This document shows, piece after piece, positions 56,220 to 63,372 of a stretch of DNA of 64,000 nt. A program made the position numbers and the translations under genes. Under the pieces are notes generated by a model. It searched no databases, had not been told where the DNA came from, and saw only the letters and a program-made list of their open reading frames with translations. The DNA is from Cerasicoccus arenae (GTDB lineage Bacteria; Verrucomicrobiota; Verrucomicrobiia; Opitutales; Cerasicoccaceae), in the NCBI RefSeq assembly GCF_014651635.1, contig NZ_BMXG01000001.1:1-64000 (forward strand), in the 5' to 3' direction. Within the stretch, counting starts at the first letter, position 1; each line of letters starts with the position of its first letter.

Positions 56220-56423
56220 ATGACAACCAGTTCGCACACGCCCGTCGTTGTTCAGGCGCGCGTCCATCCAAGACGCCGACATCGTTCGATGTCCGATGTT
56301 GCGGAAGAGAACGAGAAGCCGGTCGATTGTTCATTCTCGGCACCCATGGAGAAATCCGAAGTCCGTCGCCGCTTTGTCGGCATTTATGAGCAAGCCTACC
56401 GTATCGCCTATCGTAGCGAATAG
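56220..56423 (+). CDS. Small basic unknown protein, 67 aa
   Basis: ATG at 56220 to TAG, followed 20 bp later by a terminator. The sequence is Arg/His-rich at the N-terminal half (VHPRRRHRSMSD) and ends RRRFVGIYEQAYRIAYRSE. No recognised family, no clear Shine-Dalgarno sequence. A second frame starting at 56248 overlaps. The terminator is the main reason to take it as a real transcription unit. Confidence 0.45.
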   Translation: MTTSSHTPVVVQARVHPRRRHRSMSDVAEENEKPVDCSFSAPMEKSEVRRRFVGIYEQAYRIAYRSE

Positions 56424-56443
56424 AACCATGTATATCATTACCG

Positions 56444-56476
56444 GGGGCTTGACGTGAGTTGCGTCAGGCCCCTTTT
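56444..56476 (+). terminator. Rho-independent terminator
   Basis: GGGGCTTGACG (56444-56454) pairs with CGTCAGGCCCC (56462-56472, one G-T pair) across a seven-base loop, followed by TTTT. It closes the unit containing the 67-aa ORF. Confidence 0.85.
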
Positions 56477-56522
56477 GCGTATACTGTGTAAGGTTTATGA
56501 CTCTGTACAGACCAAAATCACT

Positions 56523-57122
56523 ATGAATACCTATATTAAATATTTTACGCCAGTGGTGTTGGTGGGGGGCTTAATCTTTTGGACAATCTCCACCGCAGAC
56601 ACCAAATCGCCTGAGATCACTGCCAACAACAATGACCATACTTCCATGACCGAGCCCAATTCCGAATACAAACGTCCGAGCGAGGAAGAACTCCGCGATC
56701 GCCTTTCACCAATGCAATTCCAAGTTGCCTGCAACGAAGGTACAGAACCCGCTTTTCGCAATGAGTATTGGGACAACAAAAAGCCCGGCATTTACGTGGA
56801 TGTCATTTCTGGAAAACCGCTCTTCTCCTCGATCCACAAGTATGATTCCGGGACCGGTTGGCCTAGTTTCTGGAAACCTATCGACGAGGGAGAAATCGTC
56901 GAAGAGGTAGATAACTCTAGCTTTATGACACGCACCGAAGTCAGTTCAAAGACAGGCGAAACTCACCTTGGGCATGTCTTCCCGGACGGCCCAAAACCGT
57001 CTGGCCTCCGATATTGCATCAACTCAGCTGCCTTGCGTTTCATACCAGTAGAGGATCTTGAAGCACGCGGCTACGGGAAGTATTTACCACTGTTCGATAA
57101 GCCAGAAAAGAAGGCTGAATAG
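56523..57122 (+). CDS. msrB: Membrane-anchored peptide-methionine (R)-sulfoxide reductase B
   Basis: 199 aa from ATG 56523. N-terminal anchor or signal ([17 protein letters not shown]), then an acidic linker and an MsrB domain: [35 protein letters not shown], and [13 protein letters not shown] with catalytic Cys165. The usual zinc-binding CxxC pairs are absent ([10 protein letters not shown] stands at one of them), and Cys70 is a possible resolving residue. Probably repairs oxidised methionine outside the cytoplasm. Confidence 0.92.
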   Translation: MNTYIKYFTPVVLVGGLIFWTISTADTKSPEITANNNDHTSMTEPNSEYKRPSEEELRDRLSPMQFQVACNEGTEPAFRNEYWDNKKPGIYVDVISGKPLFSSIHKYDSGTGWPSFWKPIDEGEIVEEVDNSSFMTRTEVSSKTGETHLGHVFPDGPKPSGLRYCINSAALRFIPVEDLEARGYGKYLPLFDKPEKKAE

Positions 57123-57201
57123 TGCGAGCAGTCGGAAGTTCTATTCAATCGACTCGAGTTTACGTAGAGCAGAAGCTAAGTTTAGCCGTCATTAAACTCG
57201 T

Positions 57202-57236
57202 AAAAAAAGGGGGAGGCAATCAGTTGCCCTCCCCCC
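57202..57236 (-). terminator. Terminator of the PEP-CTERM gene
   Basis: On + GGGGGAGGCAA (57209-57219) and TTGCCCTCCCCCC (57224-57236), with one bulge, and seven A before the stem. Read on - this is a GC-rich hairpin followed by seven T, a strong terminator for the gene at 57289-58860. Confidence 0.88.
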
Positions 57237-57288
57237 TCAAAATCTATGTCCTTTGTGTTAACAAGGTCTGTAAACAAAACGGCCCTTT

Positions 57289-58860
57289 TTAAGAGCGGCG
57301 CTTTCTGTTGGCCACCAATAGAACTACGCCTACGCCCAGAATGAGTGCGTATGTTGACGGTTCTGGGACTGCTGCTACTGTTAGATCAACGTACCCTCCG
57401 AGATCATTTGCATCAAATGTGTAGTCATATCCGCTTGGAGCTGTGCCGATAGAGAGTCCATTATCTGTCAACTCACCACTATTAAAGGTAGCAATGCGAT
57501 AGGTCCCAGCGCCAAAGCCGTCGAGCTCCGTAATATTGAGGATGCCATCAAGGATGAAGGAACCAATAATAGCCAGAGCATCGTAGTCCGTGCCTGCAAC
57601 ATCATCAGCACCGAGTTGAAATTCTAACAGGGTGGTATCTTCTAAGGTCAGGTTTAGGTTCACATTGAGAATTCCAACAGTCGAGCCTCCGGTTCCATCG
57701 CCATTCAAGAAGTCACCAGGGGAAAGCGTCGAAGTGCTGCTTAGAGCAAGTCCCGTGGAGTATTGTCCGGCACCTGCAATGACACCATTCAAAGTCGCAT
57801 TGCTTGTATTAATCGCAATGAGACTACCAGTACGAGCTTCGAGATGCCCATTGTTGATGAAGTCATCTGTTCCACCCCCGATGCTCATGCCAGCGATTCC
57901 AGAGGCAATAAAACGGCCAGTGGCAGAGTTAGTCACAGCTGTATCAGGGTTAACGTCAAGCGTCGCGGTGTCACCAGTTGCATGCACTAGACCGTCGTTA
58001 ATGAAGTCAATATTCGATCCAACGAGGCCAGCACCTTGGATCGTGTGATTAATCCCGTTGGTCAGAGTTCCTGAGCCATTGCCGATGATACGAGCGCGGG
58101 CCGAGTCGGTGAGTGTCCCAACATCCAGTGTGACTGATCCAGTTCCACCGAAGGTCACCGCAGCTCCGTCTGTCAAAAGCTGGAGCTGAGAATAGCTCGA
58201 CGTGCTACTCTGCGTATCTTGGATGAAGATGGTGCCATTATTAGTAAACGTCCCTGAGTTCTCCAAACGGAAACGAATCGTGTCGCGGTCGACGCTACTC
58301 GTTTGCGACAGAGAAATTGCCCCATCATTTTGATTCTGAGCATCAATGGTCATGATGCTGTTAATCCGATTTCGGCCGCTGTTACTTCCAACGACTATAG
58401 AGCCTGTAGACGTATTGAATATCTGATTGGTGCCACTTACATTCAAATTTACCGTACGAGAGTTACCGCTGGGACTAGACGCATGAGAGAGGGTCCCACT
58501 ATTGGAGAGGCCGCCTGTCAAGTTAAGCGTCCCGCTATCGAATCGAACATTTAAGGTGTTGTCCTCGTTGATGGTTAACGAGCCAATATCGATGGAGGAA
58601 CCATTCAATAAGACGGTAGACCCAACACCGAGTATACTGTCAATGACAGCATTTTCTCCAACTGTATCGGGCACTTCATCACCAGACCAATTAAGAGGAT
58701 CGGTCCAAGTACTACCATTGCCTTCGGCGTCCCATGTAATTGTGGTTTGAGCGTGGAGCGGAACAGCCATTGCCGCGAGTAGTAGTGTGCTCAGGACGGC
58801 AACTTCAATAGAGCGTGGAGGAGTGAATTTTGTGGGAACTAAACAGGGTATTTTTCTCAT
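57289..58860 (-). CDS. PEP-CTERM sorted, beta-helix surface protein
   Basis: 523 aa from ATG 58860 (the frame runs further up, but MRKIPCLVPTK starts the signal region with core STLLLAAMAVPLHA). The body resembles autotransporter-type repeats: TITWDAEGNGSTWTDPLNWSGDEVPDT, many N/S/T/G turns (SGTLSHASSPSGNSRTVNLN), and FINDGLVHATGD repeats. The C-terminus VPEPSTYALILGVGVVLLVANRKRRS is a PEP-CTERM sorting signal: VPEP, hydrophobic helix, basic tail. It needs an exosortase, not in the window. Confidence 0.87.
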   Translation of the reverse strand: MRKIPCLVPTKFTPPRSIEVAVLSTLLLAAMAVPLHAQTTITWDAEGNGSTWTDPLNWSGDEVPDTVGENAVIDSILGVGSTVLLNGSSIDIGSLTINEDNTLNVRFDSGTLNLTGGLSNSGTLSHASSPSGNSRTVNLNVSGTNQIFNTSTGSIVVGSNSGRNRINSIMTIDAQNQNDGAISLSQTSSVDRDTIRFRLENSGTFTNNGTIFIQDTQSSTSSYSQLQLLTDGAAVTFGGTGSVTLDVGTLTDSARARIIGNGSGTLTNGINHTIQGAGLVGSNIDFINDGLVHATGDTATLDVNPDTAVTNSATGRFIASGIAGMSIGGGTDDFINNGHLEARTGSLIAINTSNATLNGVIAGAGQYSTGLALSSTSTLSPGDFLNGDGTGGSTVGILNVNLNLTLEDTTLLEFQLGADDVAGTDYDALAIIGSFILDGILNITELDGFGAGTYRIATFNSGELTDNGLSIGTAPSGYDYTFDANDLGGYVDLTVAAVPEPSTYALILGVGVVLLVANRKRRS

Positions 58861-58931
58861 AATTACAATTGGACTGGGGTTAGTAGCTAAACGATCAACG
58901 GGCTGAGGCAGGCCCAACTCATACATTAATA

Positions 58932-58960
58932 ATAAAAGAATAAACCGTGTTTTTGAGCAA
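58932..58960 (-). promoter_or_regulatory. Weak promoter candidate for the PEP-CTERM gene
   Basis: Read on -, TTGCTC (58960-58955), 17 bases, then TTTTAT (58937-58932), about 70 bp upstream of ATG 58860. Only partial matches to sigma-70 boxes. Confidence 0.3.
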
Positions 58961-59478
58961 ATTCTTAATAAGGAAATTGGGTTAACCTATTAAACTGATA
59001 GGTGAAATTTCGCACTCACCACTCCCGCGAGTTTGAGAGACAACGGCCCGAATGCTAACTGTGGGGTAGAACTTGAGGTCCGGTCCGATTTAAGAGCTGT
59101 CAGTAATCATCAAGCTGAATAGCTACCATTGTGCATCACGCAATTTAGTACGTCCCTTAGGGAGGGAATGCACCGCCGCCTGGTTAGCTCCGTAATCCTA
59201 ACAGAGGGTCATTTCCTGACGATATCAACACAGGCGACGGTAATGTTTCCTTAAGGTTATGTTCACAATGTGCATTCAGTTTAGCACCTTTGCATGATTA
59301 GGTTAATTATGAAATCGAGGAGCGTTTATAACCCGCTCGTCGGTATTTAAGATTATCGATACTAAGCTCCTCTGAATTATGCTGAAAATGGCCGGCTGCG
59401 TCGGATTACACGCCATTAACGAAATATCCTCCCCGACATTCCGTGGAAGAAGCGTTGTCCAACTCTGGTTATAAAGAC
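58961..59478. other. 518-bp intergenic region without a supported gene
   Basis: No ORF with supporting signals. One larger inverted repeat is visible: GAGGAGC (59317-59323) and GCTCCTC (59366-59372), enclosing GTAT/ATAC (59343-59346 and 59359-59362). It could be part of a structured RNA, but there is no promoter or terminator evidence tied to it. Confidence 0.5.
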
Positions 59479-59517
59479 AAAAAAGGCCCGAGTGCTTTGG
59501 TTTGGGCGACTCGGGCT
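59479..59517 (-). terminator. Terminator of the 54-aa short gene
   Basis: On + six A (59479-59484), then GCCCGAGT (59486-59493) and ACTCGGGC (59509-59516). Read on - it is a perfect eight-base stem followed by a T run, 29 bases after the stop of the short ORF at 59546. Confidence 0.9.
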
Positions 59518-59545
59518 TCACTGAGAAAATCTCTGATCAATTCGG

Positions 59546-59710
59546 TTATTCGATTGTAAACCGATTGCCGTGGCGTCGCAGGATTGGTGAAGCACACCAG
59601 GTCCCCATCTGGTGAAAGCCCATCTCATTGGAATCCGATTGGCCGATGCATAAACGGCATCGGCTGTCTTGCCCGAAGGGCTGAATCTGTATGCGTGTGT
59701 GCTTTAACAT
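59546..59710 (-). CDS. Short gene A, 54 aa, unknown
   Basis: ATG 59710 to TAA 59546. It has AAGGAGG (59719-59713) two bases before the ATG, a promoter with exact TTGACA just upstream and a terminator just downstream, so a self-contained expressed unit is likely. The protein starts MLKHTRIQIQPFGQDSR, has CRLC (Cys18, Cys21) and a third Cys in TWCASP, and ends RHGNRFTIE. It is basic with no signal or membrane segment. The IQIQ...S...C opening resembles short gene B. Too short for routine ORF calling. Function unknown. Confidence 0.65.
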   Translation of the reverse strand: MLKHTRIQIQPFGQDSRCRLCIGQSDSNEMGFHQMGTWCASPILRRHGNRFTIE

Positions 59711-59734
59711 AACCTCCTTGCTTGGAATTTCGGA

Positions 59735-59763
59735 ATCATCTCTAGCTGCTCGTCATCTGTCAA
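59735..59763 (-). promoter_or_regulatory. Promoter of short gene A
   Basis: Read on -, a perfect -35 TTGACA (59763-59758), 17-base spacer, -10 GATGAT (59740-59735; four of six). Predicted start near 59728, giving a leader of under 20 bases with the Shine-Dalgarno sequence. Confidence 0.6.
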
Positions 59764-59871
59764 ATTTAAATATTATTTTAATTTAATTAATGATTTTAAA
59801 TAATAAAAACAAAGCTCCGCCCAGAACACTGATTCACATTTTGTAGCGTATCGGCGCAGACGGTGGAGCGC

Positions 59872-59908
59872 AAAAAAAGCCCGGTTGCGATTGATCGCAG
59901 TCCGGGCC
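59872..59908 (-). terminator. Terminator of short gene B
   Basis: Seven A on + (59872-59878), then GCCCGG and TGCGAT pairing with ATCGCA and CCGGGC (59879-59907), a small internal bulge. Read on - it is a long hairpin followed by a seven-T run, about 27 bases after the short ORF stop. Confidence 0.88.
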
Positions 59909-59934
59909 TAAGAAAATTGTGATATTGAAAAACT

Positions 59935-60072
59935 CTATCGATTGCACAAATGCGGTGGATGTTGTTTTTGCTCACGCAGACCTCGTCCGGACTGGTCACA
60001 CTCAAACCATTGTGAATTCTCCGAAGAATCCACTTGAATGGCCATGAGGCAATTGGATGATATATGTCGCAT
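59935..60072 (-). CDS. Short gene B, 45 aa, unknown
   Basis: ATG 60072 to TAG 59935; ATG 60045 (MAIQVDSSENSQ) is an equally likely start. Neither has a clear Shine-Dalgarno sequence. The sequence reads MAIQVDSSENSQWFECDQSG then GLREQKQHPPHLCNR. An IQV...S...C pattern can be laid over short gene A (IQIQ...S...C), and both end just before a GCCCG-type terminator. Possibly diverged copies of one small gene; unproven. Function unknown. Confidence 0.45.
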   Translation of the reverse strand: MRHISSNCLMAIQVDSSENSQWFECDQSGRGLREQKQHPPHLCNR

Positions 60073-60095
60073 GATTGTTGTTAGTGAGAAGTCCT

Positions 60096-60125
60096 ATAAA
60101 ACACCGAATTCGTGGTAATCGTCAA
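60096..60125 (-). promoter_or_regulatory. Promoter candidate for short gene B
   Basis: Read on -, TTGACG (60125-60120), 18 bases, TTTTAT (60101-60096). Fair -35, weak -10, about 24 bases before ATG 60072. Confidence 0.35.
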
Positions 60126-60481
60126 TGGCAAAAAGCTTCACAGCCTAAACAAAAAAAAGTCCTGTTGGCAGATAGCTCTCAGCGCTCGCTGAGATTCATA
60201 ACCGCAACGCCGATTGCCCAGCAAAAAACGACCATCCGACGCGCCACCTGCCAAGCCGCTATTTTGCAGCGCTTCAGCGCGCTACTGGCAGCGTTTGGAC
60301 TCTGTTCGGTGGATATTGTGGTGTTCATGATGAGCGGTGGAGAAAATGACATCCTAGTGATTAATCAAGTGATTTCTTTACTTTTTATCGTCTGCACAAC
60401 TTAAGGAACAAGTAATGCTAAGGTTCGCGCGTTACGCCTTGCCGATAGCTAAACAGTAGCCTAATCACTCCTGTCTTGCTT
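60126..60481. other. 356-bp region before the ABC-fol operon
   Basis: Must contain the operon promoter, but no convincing sigma-70 pair was found. A + frame from a TTG at 60075 crosses it to 60404 but has no Shine-Dalgarno sequence or family likeness and overlaps short gene B, so it is not called. An eight-A tract lies at about 60151. Confidence 0.5.
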
Positions 60482-61252
60482 ATGACGACTAAGCCACAAC
60501 TGCGTATTATTAACGTTAGCAAGCGCTATGCCAACGGCAGTGCCGTGCTGGATGATTTCTCGCTCGATATCGCAAATGATGACTTTGTCGCCTTTATCGG
60601 GCCACGAGGTTGCGGTAAATCGACCATACTGCGCCTGCTCGCAGGACTCACCCCATTGAGCGGAGGTAATATTGAGCATTTAGGCGGTGAGGAAATTCAT
60701 CGTCGCACGTCCTTTATCTTTCAGGAACCGACACTGCTGCCCTGGCGCACCGTCGAGAGCAATATCCGCCTCCCTCTGGAGCTACGTGGTGCCAGTAAAG
60801 ATGAGCAGGAAGATCAGGCCCATGAAATCATGAAACTTTGGGAACTCAGCCATGTGAGCGAACGCTATCCGCTTCAGCTCTCTGCTGGGATGAAAACCAG
60901 AGCATCGCTGGCCCGTGGCCTGGCTACTGCTCCTAGATGCCTACTACTCGATGAGCCATTTGCGGCGCTGGACGCCATTACCCGCAACAAGCTCTGCGTC
61001 GAGCTAATGCGAGTGAGAGAAAAACGCCATTTCACCGCGTGCCTAGTCACACACTCGGCAGCAGAAGCAGTTTTCCTTGCCAATCGCGTGATCGTGCTGA
61101 CTGCCAATCCTGGGCGCGTTGCAGAAATCATCGAGGTGCCTGAAACTCATCCCCGTAAGCTAGCTTGGCGGGAAACCAACGCTTTTCAGGAGGCCCTTAA
61201 CCAAGTGCGCAATGCCCTCAATCGCGTGCAGGAGGCAGCGAAGCAATCATGA
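60482..61252 (+). CDS. NitT/TauT-type ABC transporter ATPase
   Basis: 256 aa from ATG 60482. Walker A GPRGCGKSTILRLL, Q-loop FIFQEPTLLPWRTVESNI, Walker B RCLLLDEPFAALDAITR, H-loop LVTHSAAEAVFLANRV. The signature reads LSAGMKTRASLARGL, Ala replacing the usual second Gly. The family imports nitrate, taurine, thiamine precursors or similar. Its stop overlaps the permease ATG by four bases (ATGA). No substrate-binding protein gene is adjacent. Confidence 0.9.
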   Translation: MTTKPQLRIINVSKRYANGSAVLDDFSLDIANDDFVAFIGPRGCGKSTILRLLAGLTPLSGGNIEHLGGEEIHRRTSFIFQEPTLLPWRTVESNIRLPLELRGASKDEQEDQAHEIMKLWELSHVSERYPLQLSAGMKTRASLARGLATAPRCLLLDEPFAALDAITRNKLCVELMRVREKRHFTACLVTHSAAEAVFLANRVIVLTANPGRVAEIIEVPETHPRKLAWRETNAFQEALNQVRNALNRVQEAAKQS

Positions 61253-62019
61253 GACTCAATTTGATTCTGCCGATCCTAGTCGCTATCGTAGGGATGATTG
61301 TCTGGGCTTGCTTGGCGCTGATTGACACTGGGCTGAACTCATTGCCCGGTCCGTTGGCCACTGCCGATGCATTATGGGCTGATCGCAAAGCGATCTTTCC
61401 GGCATTAGGCCGAGACGCCGCCGCCATGGTTCTCGGATTTCTCTTAGCCTGCGCGCTGGGCGTACTGTCCGCCATTGTCCTGACAACCTATCAGGGGCTC
61501 AGGCTAGCGCTAGCACCCTGGATGACTATTGCTCGAATGGCACCTATAGCTGCGCTCGCGCCATTGCTTATTGTCAGCCCGTGCCCGGCCTTCCTCACCC
61601 TACTCATCGTGACGACCGTTGCCTGTTATTTTCCAGTGGTGTCGGTGGCGACCCCTGCCCTGCTGGCAACGGACAAGTCTCTGCTCGATCTATTTAAAAC
61701 CTACCACGCCAGCTACTGGCAACAGATCGTCCACCTACGGCTGCCCCACGCTCTACCCCAACTGATGACCGCCATCAAGCGCGCGGCAATCTATGCCCCA
61801 ATGGCTTCGTTGCTTACCGATTACCTAGCTGGTGCGTTGGCTGGCAAACCTGGACTGGGACGCCTACTGAGCGAATATTTTGTCGGTCAGAATTACCCCG
61901 CAATTGTGGCACTCTGCCTGTCTGCGGCAGCCGTGGGCGTATTGCTCGCAGGCACGGTCCACGCCATCACTGCCTGGACGCTCATGCACTGGCATGATAA
62001 TGAAAACGGCCAAGCTTAA
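61249..62019 (+). CDS. NitT/TauT-type ABC transporter permease
   Basis: 256 aa, about six membrane helices, first at 5-27. The EAA-like loop is around TYHASYWQQIVHLRLPHALPQLMTAIKRA, and YLAGALAGKPGLGRLLSEYF is a typical family segment. It forms the membrane channel with the preceding ATPase. folP starts one base after its stop, suggesting a single transcript and a possible link of the transported molecule to folate metabolism. Confidence 0.88.
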   Translation: MRLNLILPILVAIVGMIVWACLALIDTGLNSLPGPLATADALWADRKAIFPALGRDAAAMVLGFLLACALGVLSAIVLTTYQGLRLALAPWMTIARMAPIAALAPLLIVSPCPAFLTLLIVTTVACYFPVVSVATPALLATDKSLLDLFKTYHASYWQQIVHLRLPHALPQLMTAIKRAAIYAPMASLLTDYLAGALAGKPGLGRLLSEYFVGQNYPAIVALCLSAAAVGVLLAGTVHAITAWTLMHWHDNENGQA

Positions 62020-62020
62020 T

Positions 62021-62836
62021 ATGACTATGCGACGCTGGACACCGCCCGACTGGGGAAGACGCACCTTCCTAATGGGAATCCTGAATGTGACGCCGGACTC
62101 GTTTTCCGACGGAGGTAAATTTCTTTCTCCCATCCATGCACTCCGACAAGCTCAGGTAATGATTCGCACAGGAGCGGACTTTATTGACATTGGTGCAGAA
62201 TCCACCCGCCCCGGCGCAGAATCGATCACTGCGGAAGAAGAAATTGCCCGTCTACTGCCGGTCTTGGAAACGATGACGCCAGTGCTAGAGGTACCCATTT
62301 CCGTGGATACCTACAAGGCGGCGGTCGCACGCAAAGCCCTGACCACAGGAGTGGCGATTATTAATGACATCTGGGGCTTTCAACACGACCCCGACATGCC
62401 GGAAACCGTGGCCGAATTCGGTGCGGGAGCTATTCTGATGCACAATGGTCGAGGCGCAGATTATCCTGGCGACATGGTGGCCGAGGTTAAGAAATTTCTC
62501 GAAAAATCCATCCAAATCGCAGTCAACGCAGGCGTGGCAGAGGAACTAATCATGCTAGATCCCGGCATTGGTTTTGGTAAAAGCGTTGCCCAGAATCTTG
62601 CATTGATTCGACGCCTCGGCGAACTGCGGGCATTGGGATTCCCTGTGCTCCTTGGCACCTCCCGCAAATCCGTCATTGGCCAAACGCTGAATCTGCCCGT
62701 TGATCAACGACTCGAAGGCACGCTCGCGACAAGCGTCGCAGGCGTCCAACAAGGCGCAGATATCCTGCGTGTCCATGATCTGCAGGCTAATCTTCGGGCG
62801 ACTCGCATGGCCGACGCTCTTTATCGCCATGGATAA
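62021..62836 (+). CDS. folP: Dihydropteroate synthase
   Basis: 271 aa from ATG 62021, one base after the permease stop; an in-frame ATG a few codons upstream would overlap the permease. Joins pABA to the pterin pyrophosphate. Motifs: LMGILNVTPDSFSDGGKF, FIDIGAESTRPGAESI, ISVDTYKAAVA, INDIWGFQHDPDM, LDPGIGFGKS, LLGTSRKSVIG, DILRVHDLQANLRATRMADAL. The stop is overlapped by folB for eight bases. Confidence 0.95.
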   Translation: MTMRRWTPPDWGRRTFLMGILNVTPDSFSDGGKFLSPIHALRQAQVMIRTGADFIDIGAESTRPGAESITAEEEIARLLPVLETMTPVLEVPISVDTYKAAVARKALTTGVAIINDIWGFQHDPDMPETVAEFGAGAILMHNGRGADYPGDMVAEVKKFLEKSIQIAVNAGVAEELIMLDPGIGFGKSVAQNLALIRRLGELRALGFPVLLGTSRKSVIGQTLNLPVDQRLEGTLATSVAGVQQGADILRVHDLQANLRATRMADALYRHG

Positions 62837-63188
62837 AATTCATTTTCAAAGCATGGGCTTCTTCGGCCACCACGGGTGCCTGGATTTCGAGCAGGAGCAG
62901 GGCCAACGCTTTCTCGTCGACCTAACAATGAGCTTGGATCTACGCCCAGCGGGCCAAAGCGATCATCTTGACGACACAGTCAACTATGCCCTCGTTTTTG
63001 ACTGCGTGCGCGTAGTCATGGAGAAGGAACGATACGACCTGATAGAAGCAGTCGCAGAGCGCATTGCTACACGATTACTGACGAATTTCCCACGCCTGCA
63101 AGAGGTCTCGGTTCTCGTAAAAAAACCCAATGCACCGGTTGACGGAGATTTCGACTATGTGGCGGTGGAGATCACTCGGACACGCTGA
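62829..63188 (+). CDS. folB: Dihydroneopterin aldolase
   Basis: 119 aa from ATG 62829 (MDKIHFQSMGFFGHHG); the frame is open upstream, but this start is normal for FolB. Cleaves dihydroneopterin to the hydroxymethyl pterin used by FolK and FolP. GHHGCLDFEQEQGQRFLVDL contains the active-site Glu; SVLVKKPNAPVDGDFDYVAVEI has the catalytic Lys. folK, folE and folC are not in the window. Confidence 0.94.
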   Translation: MDKIHFQSMGFFGHHGCLDFEQEQGQRFLVDLTMSLDLRPAGQSDHLDDTVNYALVFDCVRVVMEKERYDLIEAVAERIATRLLTNFPRLQEVSVLVKKPNAPVDGDFDYVAVEITRTR

Positions 63189-63372
63189 TAGAGCAAGCCT
63201 TGATAGAATTTAAAGCACCTGCCAATTCGGGCCAAGGGGGGGGCAGGCTAGATTTTGAACTATCTCAAGCTTTTAGCCGACCTCATTATATCAGTAAGGT
63301 TCTGATATCCATAAACTTACAAAATAAAATCACATCAAATTGCCGCGGCTGATTGGAACAGCAGCAACCCAC

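Noticed and set aside
60075-60404. A 109-codon + frame before the ABC-fol operon
   Set aside because: TTG start, no Shine-Dalgarno sequence, no recognisable domain, and conflicts with short gene B and its promoter on the other strand.
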